Positions 8,184 through 16,758 of a stretch of DNA of 43,315 nt are shown piece by piece. Position 1 is the stretch's first letter. Each line of letters opens with the position of its first letter. The translations under genes and the position numbers were made by a program. The notes beneath the pieces are model-generated. The model saw only the letters and a list, made by a program, of their open reading frames with translations, was not told the DNA's origin and searched no databases. This DNA comes from Roseiflexaceae bacterium (GTDB lineage Bacteria > Chloroflexota > Chloroflexia > Chloroflexales > Roseiflexaceae), in contig CANJHS010000025.1 of NCBI GenBank assembly GCA_947474225.1, forward strand, positions 1 to 43,315, read 5' to 3'.

Positions 8184-9585
8184 AGATTGCTCCTGTAATG
8201 GCAGTAGCTGCAGCGGTAAGAGGACTCGCCAAAAACGTCCGACCACCTTTGCCTTGACGTCCTTCAAAATTACGATTGCTGGTGGAAACGGCGTATTGTC
8301 CTGGTTTGAGTTGATCGCCGTTCATGGCGATGCACATAGAGCACCCTGCCTCTCGCCATTCAGCGCCAGCAGCCAGGAATATTTTGTCTAAACCTTCGGC
8401 TTCTGCTTGTTTCTTGACCAGTGCTGACCCGGGAACAACCATCACACGTACCTTGGGGTTGACCGTACGGCCAACCAGCAGGCTCGCAGCTTGGCGGAGG
8501 TCGGTGATTCGTGAATTGGTACAACTCCCAATGAATACGACGTCTACCTCTTTACCGATTAACGATTGGCCCTCGGCTAAGTCCATGTACTTCAGGGCTT
8601 TTTCGAGCCCCGCTTTGGATTGCTCGTCTATCATGTCCTTTTGGGTGGGAATCTTGCCGGTAATTGGAATACCCATGCCTGGGTTTGTTCCATAGGTAAT
8701 CATCGGGGCGAGAGTATCTGCGTTGAGTTCGATGGTTGCATCGTATACCGCACCGGCATCAGTAACGAGCGTCGCCCAATCGGCTACTGCAATATCCCAA
8801 GCAGCACCTTTTGGTGCCCGTGGCTTGTTTTTTATGTAGTCAAAAGTAACTTGGTCAGGTGCAATCAGTCCAGCACGTGCACCGCCTTCGATAGACATAT
8901 TGCAGATGGTCATGCGTTCTTCCATACTGAGTGAACGAATCGCACTGCCGGTGTATTCAAAGACGTATCCGGTACCACCGCCGATGCCGATTTGGGCAAT
9001 GATTGCCAGAATTATATCTTTGGCTCCGACGCCTGGTTTTAGACTGCCGTTTATTCGTACTTCCATCGTTTTGGGACGACTCTGGAGTAAACATTGGGTG
9101 GCCAACACATGACCGACTTCGGATGTACCGATGCCAAACGCCAATGCACCAAACGCGCCATGCGTGCTGGTATGACTATCACCGCACACAATAGTCATAC
9201 CGGGCTGTGTCAAGCCCTGTTCTGGTCCAATAACATGGACGATTCCTTGATTTTCTGTCCCTAACGCAAAAAGCGGGATACCAAAATCACGGCAATTTAT
9301 TTCTAGTTGTGTTAATTGTGCTTGCGCTTGCGCATCCAAGACAGGAATAATCCCATCTTTTCCGCGTGGTGTGGTAGGAGTGGAATGATCCATCGTGGCA
9401 ACGGTTTGGCCAGGACGGCGTACTCGCAAACCACGTTCGCGGAGTTCCGTGAACGCTTGTGGAGAGGTTACTTCGTGAACCAAGTGCAAATCGACGTACA
9501 ACACCGCAGGAGTTTCGCTGCTTTCAGGACGGACAATATGGCGATTCCAGATTTTTTCGAACAACGTTTGTGGCGCAGCGGTCAT
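8161..9585 (-). CDS. leuC: 3-isopropylmalate dehydratase, large subunit
   Basis: 474 aa from the ATG at 9585, chosen because GAGGAG lies six bases upstream; the frame is open to 9633 but that part runs into an intergenic hairpin. It is an aconitase-fold enzyme with a 4Fe-4S cluster. Cluster cysteines are visible in [12 protein letters not shown] and in [13 protein letters not shown]. The N-terminal [12 protein letters not shown] and [12 protein letters not shown] regions, and [15 protein letters not shown], are typical. It acts with LeuD in the second step of leucine synthesis. Confidence 0.97.
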   Translation of the reverse strand: MTAAPQTLFEKIWNRHIVRPESSETPAVLYVDLHLVHEVTSPQAFTELRERGLRVRRPGQTVATMDHSTPTTPRGKDGIIPVLDAQAQAQLTQLEINCRDFGIPLFALGTENQGIVHVIGPEQGLTQPGMTIVCGDSHTSTHGAFGALAFGIGTSEVGHVLATQCLLQSRPKTMEVRINGSLKPGVGAKDIILAIIAQIGIGGGTGYVFEYTGSAIRSLSMEERMTICNMSIEGGARAGLIAPDQVTFDYIKNKPRAPKGAAWDIAVADWATLVTDAGAVYDATIELNADTLAPMITYGTNPGMGIPITGKIPTQKDMIDEQSKAGLEKALKYMDLAEGQSLIGKEVDVVFIGSCTNSRITDLRQAASLLVGRTVNPKVRVMVVPGSALVKKQAEAEGLDKIFLAAGAEWREAGCSMCIAMNGDQLKPGQYAVSTSNRNFEGRQGKGGRTFLASPLTAAATAITGAICDPRDIR

Positions 9586-9609
9586 TCCCCACTCCTCACG
9601 TGTAACACC

Positions 9610-9633
9610 GTGGTGGGGATTGCTCCCCACCAC
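9610..9633 (-). repeat. Intercistronic hairpin between ilvE and leuC
   Basis: On the minus strand (transcript sense) a perfect 10-bp stem (9624-9633 with 9610-9619) closes a GCAA loop, a GNRA-type tetraloop. It lies 12 bases after the ilvE stop and 24 bases before the leuC start. There is no U tract after it, so it does not look like a Rho-independent terminator. It may protect or process the operon mRNA; that is inference. Confidence 0.7.
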
Positions 9634-9645
9634 TCGCGATGAACC

Positions 9646-10557
9646 CTAGATGTAGTCTAACCAGCCGTGCTTGTCTTCGACCTTCCCAGCAAACAATCCG
9701 AAGAAATGCTCCTGGATGGCATTGGTGATTTCGCCGATTTTGCCGGCGCCTACGGTGACACGGTCGACCGAACGGATTGGTGTGACTTCAGCAGCAGTGC
9801 CACAGAAGAACAGTTCATCGGCAATATACAGCGCTTCACGCTGCATTTCGGTCTCGCGCACTTCAATTTTCAGATCTTTGGCAATCTTCATGATGGAGTC
9901 GCGGGTGATGCCCGGCAAAATGTTTGCCGTGATTGGCGGGGTATACAGCACACCATCACGGACGACGAACAAGTTCATCCCCGAGCCTTCGGCGACATTC
10001 CCACGGGTATCGAGCGCAATTCCTTCGTTGTAGCCGTTGCGCAATGCTTCGCTTTTGATGAGGAACGATGACAGGTAGTTCCCACCAGCTTTGGCCATGG
10101 TCGGGATGGTGTTTGAGGCCAAGCGATTCCATGACGAAACGCCGACATCGACACCATTTTTGAGGCCATCGGCACCCAGGTACGCACCCCACTCGACTGC
10201 GGCAACCATCGCTTCGATTGGATTCCCTTTGCCATCCAGTCCCAACGGCCCTTCACCACGCCACACAAGCGGGCGCAAGTATGCGTTGGTCATGTTATTT
10301 ACACGGACGACATCCTTAGTGGCTTGGGTTATTTCGGCCGGTGTAAACGGGATCTCCATACTGTAGATTTTGCAGGAGTCGTATAACCTTCGAATGTGTG
10401 GTCCCAATCGATAAATTGCTGCACCATTCGGCGTTGGATATGAACGAATTCCTTCGAATATGGATGAACCATAGTGAAGCGCATGCGTCATGATGTGCAC
10501 GTTTGCTTGCTCCCACGGAATCATCTTACCTTTAAACCAAATCTGCTTTGTCGACAT
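9646..10557 (-). CDS. ilvE: Branched-chain amino acid aminotransferase
   Basis: 303 aa, class IV PLP aminotransferase. It transfers the amino group from glutamate to the 2-keto acids of Leu, Ile and Val (reversible). Seen: HYGSSIFEGIRSY near the N-terminus; the PLP lysine K156 in TMAKAGGNYLSS; EGIALDTRGNVAEGSGMNLFVV for phosphate binding; and the late ELFFCGTAAEVTPI segment. AGGAGA sits five bases before the ATG. It follows cimA after 420 bp of apparently non-coding DNA, so it may have its own promoter, though none is convincing by eye. Confidence 0.96.
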   Translation of the reverse strand: MSTKQIWFKGKMIPWEQANVHIMTHALHYGSSIFEGIRSYPTPNGAAIYRLGPHIRRLYDSCKIYSMEIPFTPAEITQATKDVVRVNNMTNAYLRPLVWRGEGPLGLDGKGNPIEAMVAAVEWGAYLGADGLKNGVDVGVSSWNRLASNTIPTMAKAGGNYLSSFLIKSEALRNGYNEGIALDTRGNVAEGSGMNLFVVRDGVLYTPPITANILPGITRDSIMKIAKDLKIEVRETEMQREALYIADELFFCGTAAEVTPIRSVDRVTVGAGKIGEITNAIQEHFFGLFAGKVEDKHGWLDYI

Positions 10558-10977
10558 CGACTTCTCCTGTTCACAGAATGCCTGTACCCTGTTGCGACGG
10601 TATGCAACGATAGTTTACCATACATACGTTTTGCTATTCGTGGAGGGTTATGGAACAGGCAGCCATTCAAAATAGCTGGTGATTCTGATTTCTGTTCACT
10701 ATACACAGCGAAAGTATCTGCTGCATGTTGACGTTACCGAACACACAGGTTTCCTGCGTGTCATTAAGTAGTGATCTAAATATAACGTACATAGGGAAGC
10801 AGTATTGCAGTTATTCAGCACACAAAAGCAGACCTAATCCGCTGTTGTACGGCAGATCTCCCATCACTCGACTGTGTGTAGTGTCGGCAATTGGTGACCA
10901 GGTGCTTGCAGGTGTTCTGGTATTCAGTCGTATTCAATCACCAAAAGATCAGAATTCAGATCTATTCGTACAGAGAG
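10558..10977. other. Long intergenic stretch upstream of ilvE
   Basis: 420 bp between the cimA stop and the ilvE start, by far the longest gap inside the BCAA cluster. No ORF of credible composition was seen on either strand. No strong sigma-70 promoter: a TATAGT hexamer near 10700 (minus strand) lacks a matching -35. A hairpin is listed separately at 10741-10761. A 5-bp AGATC/GATCT hairpin followed by TTT just downstream of cimA is too weak to call a terminator. It probably holds the ilvE promoter or leader. Confidence 0.5.
10741..10761 (-). repeat. Hairpin in the cimA-ilvE gap
   Basis: In transcript sense, 9-bp stem (10753-10761 with 10741-10749, one G-U pair) around a three-base AAA loop. 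No U tract follows, so it is not a standard terminator. It lies about 180 bases before the ilvE start. Confidence 0.5.
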
Positions 10978-12552
10978 TCAGTTCGATTGCCGACGAGAAA
11001 GTGGGAGTTCTAGTGCGTCCCAAAGTGCATGCCAACTTCCTTCGAGGATATTAGCTGAGCAGCCAACGGTACTCCAACGGTCATCGCCTCGTGCTGACTC
11101 AATCAGTACACGTGGTCTGGCTGCAGTGCCGAGGTGCTCATCTACAATTCGGACTTTGTAGTCGACCAGGGTAACCTCTGCCAATTCGGGGTAGATGGGC
11201 ACGAGCGCTTTGCGAATTGCCAGGTCGAGTGCATTGACTGGCCCTTCACCTTCGGCGGCGGTGTGCATTTCAATGCCGTTGACGGACAGCTTGACCATTG
11301 CCTGCGCACGCATACTGCCATCCGCCATCGCTTGGACTACTACGGTGAAATCTTGCAACGTGAATGGTGCAACATACCCAGGGCTATTGCGTCGGATAAG
11401 CATCTCGAAAGACCCTTCCGCCGCTTCGAACTGCAACCCTTGTTGCTCGAGATCTTTGATGCGTTGCAAAATACCACGCTCGTTGCCCTCAATGGATAGT
11501 CCCAGACTTTCTGCCCGCATTTTGATGTTATTCCGCCCGGATAGCTCGCTTACGACGATACGCATTTTGTTCCCGACCAGTGCTGGGTCGATATGCTGGT
11601 AACTCCCTGCAAACTTCGCTACCGCCTGTGCATGGATTCCGCCTTTGTGCGCAAACGCGCTACGGCCTACATACGGGGCATGGGGATCAGGATTGAGATT
11701 GACAATCTCGGCTACCGCATGCGAAAGCATTGACAAGCGTTCTAGCTGCAGTAACGGGATACACATATACCCCTGTTTGAGCTGCAGATTGGCGATGAGC
11801 GGGATGAGGTCCATATTGCCGCAACGTTCACCAATCCCATTGATCGTACCTTGGATATGCGTTGCACCTGCATCAACCGCAGTCATTGCATTTGCAACCG
11901 CCAATGCGCTATCGTTATGTGTGTGAATCCCTACCAACGTAGCATACCCGGCTTGTTCCAGTGCGTAACGCACGGCAATGACACCAGTAGCAACCATCGC
12001 AGGGAGCGATCCGCCATTGGTGTCACAAAGGACCAGTGTACTTGCACCAGCTTTAGCAGCAGCCAGTACCGTCATGACTGCATAGTCACTATTCAGGGTA
12101 TAACCATCAAAGAAATGCTCGGCATCATAGATGACTTCACGATCGTGGGTAACAAAATACGCCACACTGTCGCTGATCATTCGTAAATTTTCTTCGCGGG
12201 TCGTTTCGAGCACATGCTCGACATGAAGCACGGAGCTTTTGCCTACGAGGGTGACTACCTGTGTATTGGCAGCAAGGAGAGCCTGTGTGTTTGGATCGTT
12301 CGCACAGCTGTTTTTGTGGTGGCGTGTGCTGCCAAACGCTGCAATACGAGCGGTGGAGAAGTGCAATTGGGTAGCGCGGCGAAAAAATTCTGCGTCTTTG
12401 GGGTTGGAGCCCGGCCAACCTCCTTCGATGTATCCGACGCCTAGTTCATCGAGCAGCAGGGCTATCTTGATTTTGTCATCTACCGAGAGAGAAATGCCTT
12501 CGCGCTGGGTTCCGTCACGGAGTGTCGTGTCGTAGAGTACTAACTGACGCAT
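10978..12552 (-). CDS. cimA: (R)-citramalate synthase
   Basis: 524 aa. It condenses pyruvate with acetyl-CoA to citramalate, giving 2-ketobutyrate for isoleucine without threonine deaminase. The N-terminus LYDTTLRDGTQREGISLSV and the following GVGYIEGGWPGSNPKDAEFF are characteristic of the TIGR00977 citramalate synthase group rather than LeuA. Metal-binding HTHNDSALAVAN and NGIGERCGNMDL are present, and the C-terminal third is a LeuA-dimer regulatory domain. Its start lies 38 bp inside pheA and has only a weak ribosome site, which suggests translational coupling to pheA. Distinction from LeuA is by motif, not by assay; the separate canonical leuA in the cluster supports it. Confidence 0.92.
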   Translation of the reverse strand: MRQLVLYDTTLRDGTQREGISLSVDDKIKIALLLDELGVGYIEGGWPGSNPKDAEFFRRATQLHFSTARIAAFGSTRHHKNSCANDPNTQALLAANTQVVTLVGKSSVLHVEHVLETTREENLRMISDSVAYFVTHDREVIYDAEHFFDGYTLNSDYAVMTVLAAAKAGASTLVLCDTNGGSLPAMVATGVIAVRYALEQAGYATLVGIHTHNDSALAVANAMTAVDAGATHIQGTINGIGERCGNMDLIPLIANLQLKQGYMCIPLLQLERLSMLSHAVAEIVNLNPDPHAPYVGRSAFAHKGGIHAQAVAKFAGSYQHIDPALVGNKMRIVVSELSGRNNIKMRAESLGLSIEGNERGILQRIKDLEQQGLQFEAAEGSFEMLIRRNSPGYVAPFTLQDFTVVVQAMADGSMRAQAMVKLSVNGIEMHTAAEGEGPVNALDLAIRKALVPIYPELAEVTLVDYKVRIVDEHLGTAARPRVLIESARGDDRWSTVGCSANILEGSWHALWDALELPLSRRQSN

Positions 12553-13390
12553 CGTTTATTTCGTCTTTCGCGTAGCACGGGTAACTGCCGAAAATTTTGA
12601 GAAAACCCGTTTGTGCCTCCATTTGTGCGAGCGCTTCTGCGATATTCGTATCGAGGCGATGACCATTGATGTCAACAAGAAAGACATACTCGCCTAACAC
12701 TGCTTTAGAAGGACGGGATTCGAGTTTAATCATATTTATGTTTGCATCTGCAAGAATACGCAATACGCGGACTACTTGGCCTGGCTGGTCCTCTCGATCA
12801 AATCCAAAACACAGACTTGTTTTGTCATTGCCAGTGGGAGCATGATCTGTATGTGCCAATGCAACGAACCGTGTCAGGTTGTTATTGCGGTCTTGGATAT
12901 CGGACGCCAAGACAGTTGCTCCAGTAAGTTCCGCTGCACGTACCGTACCGATTGCAATTGCAGGGACACTCGATGACAGCGCATCAGCAGGTGCAGCACT
13001 GTTCGATAGCGAGGCAACTGACGTGACATGTGGCAGGGACGATTCGATATATTGTCTGCACTGTGCCAACGATTGTGGATGACCATATAATATTTTTGCA
13101 GTTGTTATGTCAATACCGGCTGGGCCTAGGAGTTGATGTTTGATCGGCACAACGGTTTCTGCGAAGATATGCAGAGAAGTCTCGTGGATGAGAAGGTCGA
13201 GCGTCACAGTAATAGCGCCTTCGAGGACGTTTTCGATGGGCATCATTGCTACATCTGCACTACCCTGTTCGACGGCTTCTACGACAGCGGTGTGTGAAGA
13301 ACACGGCACGATAGTGTCATCCGGCTGTGCAAATGAGAGTGCAGCAATTTCACTGTATGTCCCTGCAGGTCCGAGAAAACTAATGCGCAT
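12515..13390 (-). CDS. pheA: Prephenate dehydratase
   Basis: 291 aa, monofunctional. It converts prephenate to phenylpyruvate in phenylalanine synthesis. Seen: FLGPAGTYSEIAA at the start, MMPIENVLEGAI, the catalytic T173-R174-F175 in NNNLTRF, and a C-terminal ACT domain with the Phe-binding LESRPSK motif. No chorismate mutase domain. It sits between leuA and cimA in the BCAA cluster and overlaps cimA by 38 bp. It is the only aromatic-pathway gene in the window, so its presence in this transcript is notable. Confidence 0.95.
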   Translation of the reverse strand: MRISFLGPAGTYSEIAALSFAQPDDTIVPCSSHTAVVEAVEQGSADVAMMPIENVLEGAITVTLDLLIHETSLHIFAETVVPIKHQLLGPAGIDITTAKILYGHPQSLAQCRQYIESSLPHVTSVASLSNSAAPADALSSSVPAIAIGTVRAAELTGATVLASDIQDRNNNLTRFVALAHTDHAPTGNDKTSLCFGFDREDQPGQVVRVLRILADANINMIKLESRPSKAVLGEYVFLVDINGHRLDTNIAEALAQMEAQTGFLKIFGSYPCYAKDEINDASVSTLRHDTP

Positions 13391-13400
13391 CGTAATGTTA

Positions 13401-13423
13401 CGCTGCAGCGTGCTGCTACAGCG
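13401..13423 (-). repeat. Intercistronic hairpin between leuA and pheA
   Basis: In transcript sense, 9-bp stem (13415-13423 with 13401-13409, one G-U pair) and an AGCAC loop. It occupies most of the 47-bp gap between the leuA stop and the pheA start. There is no U tract. It could block or tune the ribosome site of pheA or stabilise upstream mRNA; function inferred only. Confidence 0.6.
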
Positions 13424-13437
13424 CCTTTCTCCTGTTG

Positions 13438-15093
13438 TTACTTCGTTGTGTTGGCAAATGAGTCGACTGCATAGCCTGTTTTGGATTGGTCGTATCCATC
13501 AGCATATGCTGATTTTTCATCGTTGATGCGCCGGCCACGATCTTGCAAAAGCTTGTTCAGTGCTCCCATGTACGCTTCTGCTGCCGCAACCATGGTGTCG
13601 GTATGGACACCATATCCACTGAACAAATCAATTCCTGGATTGGCGGCGGCCTGTTGCGCAGCAATAGTGTCGCGGATACGCACGGATACTTCCGCAACCG
13701 CATCAATACCCTCGGTCACTGAGTTAATCGAAAATTCGAGGAGTTCAACCGGGCGCTTCACCACACTGTCAATAGCTTTGTAAATTGCGTCGACAGGGCC
13801 GGTACCATACGCAGCTTCAAGATATTGATTCCCTTGCTGGTCAATGAGTCGGACGGTGGCAACCGGCGTCAAACTCGTACCAGTGATGACCTGCACGTGA
13901 TCGAGTTTGTACACTTCTTCGACGCGTTGGTGTTCACCGGTAATCAAAGCCTCAATGTCTCGATCGTCTATTTTCTTTTTGCGGTCACAGAGTTCTTTGA
14001 ATCGTTCAAAGATTTTTTGGAATTCGTCCTCATTCTCTGGTTCAAACCCCATGGCTGTGAGTTTGAGCCGGAACGCGTGGCGACCCGAGTGTTTGCCGAG
14101 GACCAGCATGTTGCCGTCGAGACCGACCGTTTCGGCGCTCATAATTTCGTACGTCATCCGATTTTTAAGGACGCCGTCCTGATGAATACCAGATTCATGG
14201 GCAAACGCATTTCCCCCGACAATTGCTTTATTCGGTGGCACGGGTATACCAATAAACGAGCTCAACAGGCGGCTGCTCCTCGTTAATTCTGTGGTGCGGA
14301 CGTTGGTTGAAATACCATAATACGCATTGCGAGTATGCAATGCCATCACAACTTCTTCGAGCGACGCATTACCTGCACGCTCTCCAATGCCGTTGATGGT
14401 ACATTCAATTTGGCGCGCACCTGCACGCACACCAGCCAGGCTATTGGCGACAGCCATACCCAAATCGTCGTGACAGTGCGTCGAAATGACACACGTTTCG
14501 ATGCCAGGAACATTCGCCAAGATCCCTCGGATCATTTCGCCATATTCATCGGGTGTGGTGAAGCCGACGGTATCTGGGATGTTGAGGGTAGTCGCACCCT
14601 CTGCGACTACTGCCGTGAGCATTTGGTGCAAATATGTCGGATCCGAGCGGCTTGCATCCATTGGCGAAAATTCAATGTCGTCGCACAGGGAACGTGCATA
14701 CCGCACCATTTCGCGGGCACGTTCGAGCATCTTTTCACGTGTTGATTTGAACTGATATTCGATATGTATATCTGATGACGACAAGAATGTATGAATGCGT
14801 TTCTTGGCTGCAGGTTGAATGGCGGTCCACGCTTTGTCGATGTCGTCACGATTTGCACGTGCTAATGCACAAATCACTGGGCCATCTGCGGTCCCGACTT
14901 CTTTGGCGATTTGATGAACAGCAGCCCAGTCACCGGGGGACGCGGCAGGAAAGCCTGATTCAATGATGTCAACGCCGAGTCGGTGTAGCTGTCGAGCTAT
15001 TTCAAGCTTTTCATCCAGCGACATGGTACACCCCGGGGCTTGTTCGCCATCGCGCAACGTTGTATCAAAGATTCGTACATGACTGTCCTGCAT
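13438..15093 (-). CDS. leuA: 2-isopropylmalate synthase
   Basis: 551 aa, long (LeuA type 1) form. First committed step of leucine synthesis: 2-ketoisovalerate plus acetyl-CoA. DRE-TIM barrel with [13 protein letters not shown] at the start, the metal-binding [19 protein letters not shown] and [14 protein letters not shown]. The C-terminal part (about 400-551) is the leucine-sensing regulatory domain. An AAAGGA motif seven bases before the ATG supports the start at 15093. A strong hairpin lies between ilvC and this gene. Confidence 0.96.
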   Translation of the reverse strand: MQDSHVRIFDTTLRDGEQAPGCTMSLDEKLEIARQLHRLGVDIIESGFPAASPGDWAAVHQIAKEVGTADGPVICALARANRDDIDKAWTAIQPAAKKRIHTFLSSSDIHIEYQFKSTREKMLERAREMVRYARSLCDDIEFSPMDASRSDPTYLHQMLTAVVAEGATTLNIPDTVGFTTPDEYGEMIRGILANVPGIETCVISTHCHDDLGMAVANSLAGVRAGARQIECTINGIGERAGNASLEEVVMALHTRNAYYGISTNVRTTELTRSSRLLSSFIGIPVPPNKAIVGGNAFAHESGIHQDGVLKNRMTYEIMSAETVGLDGNMLVLGKHSGRHAFRLKLTAMGFEPENEDEFQKIFERFKELCDRKKKIDDRDIEALITGEHQRVEEVYKLDHVQVITGTSLTPVATVRLIDQQGNQYLEAAYGTGPVDAIYKAIDSVVKRPVELLEFSINSVTEGIDAVAEVSVRIRDTIAAQQAAANPGIDLFSGYGVHTDTMVAAAEAYMGALNKLLQDRGRRINDEKSAYADGYDQSKTGYAVDSFANTTK

Positions 15094-15115
15094 CGGAGTG
15101 TCCTTTAGTTATTCC

Positions 15116-15147
15116 GCCCGGCTACGCAGCGGACTGCGCAGCCGGGC
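15116..15147 (-). repeat. Intercistronic hairpin between ilvC and leuA
   Basis: In transcript sense, a 14-bp G/C-rich stem (15134-15147 with 15116-15129, one G-U pair) and a UCCG loop, starting 7 bases after the ilvC stop. No U tract follows. It could act as a 3'-end stabiliser for an ilvBNC segment of the mRNA, as seen at other operon processing sites; this is inference. Confidence 0.7.
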
Positions 15148-15154
15148 AAGGGGA

Positions 15155-16177
15155 TTAGGAGCCGCCTTGGCCGGGGATGACTTCACGGGGGTTCACAAAC
15201 GGCATCATACGGCGCAGTTCGCGACCGACGACTTCAATCTTGTGATCGGTATCAGCCGAACGCATCTTGTTGAAGCGTGGGCGGTTGTTGTGATTTTCTT
15301 CGATCCAGTCTTCGGCAAACGCACCGCTCTGGATGTTAGTCAACAGCGACTTCATCGAGGCACGTGATGCTTCGTTGATGATCTGTGAACCAGCGACATA
15401 ATCGCCCCACTCTGCGGTGTCGGATACCGAGTACCGCATGTAGTTCATACCGCCTTGATAGAACAGGTCGACGATGAGTTTGAGTTCATGCATACATTCG
15501 AAGTAGGCAACTTCTGGCTGGTAGCCTGCTTCGACCAACGTTTCGAATCCTGCTTTGACGAGGGCTGACACGCCGCCACAGAGGACAGCCTGTTCGCCGA
15601 ACAAGTCGGTCTCGGTCTCTTCGGCGAAGGTAGTCTCAAGCACGCCGGCACGGGTACAACCCATGGCCTTGGCGTATGCTAGTGCATCGGCCATTGCGTT
15701 ACCGCTAGCGTCCTGGTGCACAGCGACCAACGCTGGGACGCCGCCACCCTGGGTGTAGACTTCGCGCACACGGTGACCCGGTGACTTCGGGGCGACCATG
15801 CTGACGTCGATGCCTTCGGGTGCAACAATTTGACCGAAGCGGATGTTGAAGCCGTGCGCAAACATAAGGGTCTTGCCCTTCGTCATGTGCTGCGCGATGT
15901 GCTCTTTGTAGGTCTGTGACTGATTTGTGTCTGGCGTCAAAATCATGATAATTTGGGCAACTTTCGCTGCCTCAGCGACTGTCAAAACTTTGAGCCCAGC
16001 TGCTTCTGCTTTGGCCTTGCTCTTGGACCCAGGATACAGTCCAACAACGACATCAATGCCGCTCTCTTTGAGATTCAATGCGTGTGCATGGCCCTGGCTA
16101 CCAAAGCCAATGATGGCCACGGTGCGACCCTTGAGTCGACCCAAATCTGCCTGATTGTCGTAGTACAGCTTTGCCAT
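15155..16177 (-). CDS. ilvC: Ketol-acid reductoisomerase (class I)
   Basis: 340 aa, the short class I length. It isomerises and reduces acetolactate or acetohydroxybutyrate with NADPH. Rossmann motif [16 protein letters not shown]; the phosphate-binding loop [25 protein letters not shown]; the metal-binding acidic residues in [14 protein letters not shown] and in the C-terminal knotted domain ([19 protein letters not shown]). GAGGAG stands just before the ATG. Third gene of the cluster. Confidence 0.97.
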   Translation of the reverse strand: MAKLYYDNQADLGRLKGRTVAIIGFGSQGHAHALNLKESGIDVVVGLYPGSKSKAKAEAAGLKVLTVAEAAKVAQIIMILTPDTNQSQTYKEHIAQHMTKGKTLMFAHGFNIRFGQIVAPEGIDVSMVAPKSPGHRVREVYTQGGGVPALVAVHQDASGNAMADALAYAKAMGCTRAGVLETTFAEETETDLFGEQAVLCGGVSALVKAGFETLVEAGYQPEVAYFECMHELKLIVDLFYQGGMNYMRYSVSDTAEWGDYVAGSQIINEASRASMKSLLTNIQSGAFAEDWIEENHNNRPRFNKMRSADTDHKIEVVGRELRRMMPFVNPREVIPGQGGS

Positions 16178-16239
16178 ATGCTCCTCTTTTGTTGATTCCC
16201 GAGCGACCGAACACCGGTGCCCGATATTCTTCCAGCGCG

Positions 16240-16758
16240 TTATTCCGCTGCTTGGTCGATGAGTTCAGCGCCGCTGTGCCCCTTGGCTCCGCGGACCATG
16301 GTAATGCGTCCCGTACGCATCATTTCCTTTATCCCAAACGGACGAATGACATCGATGAAGTTGTCGACTTTGGCCGGACCACCGGTCATCTCAATGACCA
16401 TCGTGTTTGCTGCAACGTCGACGATCTTTGCAGTAAAGACCTCAGTCAGAGCGACAATCTCCGCACGGTGTTGACCAGTGACGTGCAACTTGACCAAGAC
16501 CATCTCGCGATCGACGACCGGGTCATCGGAAACATCAGAGATTTTGAGCACTTCGACCAAACGATATAGCTGTTTGACGACCTGCTCGACATTGACCGAT
16601 TCTACCACGATAGTCATGCGACTCACCCCGGCCGTCTCGGTATGGCCCACCACAAGACTCGCGATGTTATATCCGCGGCGACGGAACATGCTGACTGCAC
16701 GATTCAACACGCCTGGGTGATCCTGAACCAGCACCACTAAGGTATGGATTTTCATCAT
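16240..16758 (-). CDS. ilvN: Acetolactate synthase, regulatory (small) subunit
   Basis: 172 aa (also named ilvH). N-terminal ACT domain ([31 protein letters not shown]) that binds valine for feedback control, then the ALS_ss_C domain with [17 protein letters not shown] near the end. The first ATG touches the ilvB stop (TAG-ATG-ATG); the second ATG at 16755 has slightly better spacing to GGAG. It forms the holoenzyme with IlvB. Confidence 0.95.
   Translation of the reverse strand: MMKIHTLVVLVQDHPGVLNRAVSMFRRRGYNIASLVVGHTETAGVSRMTIVVESVNVEQVVKQLYRLVEVLKISDVSDDPVVDREMVLVKLHVTGQHRAEIVALTEVFTAKIVDVAANTMVIEMTGGPAKVDNFIDVIRPFGIKEMMRTGRITMVRGAKGHSGAELIDQAAE

Noticed and set aside
10667..10726. Minus-strand 19-aa ORF before ilvE with scattered Leu/Ile/Val codons, as a second leader peptide
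   Set aside because: No ribosome site, codons not clustered, and no terminator follows it.
10725..11054. Plus-strand 109-aa frame in the cimA-ilvE gap
   Set aside because: It overlaps the end of cimA, has no ribosome site and its composition looks random.
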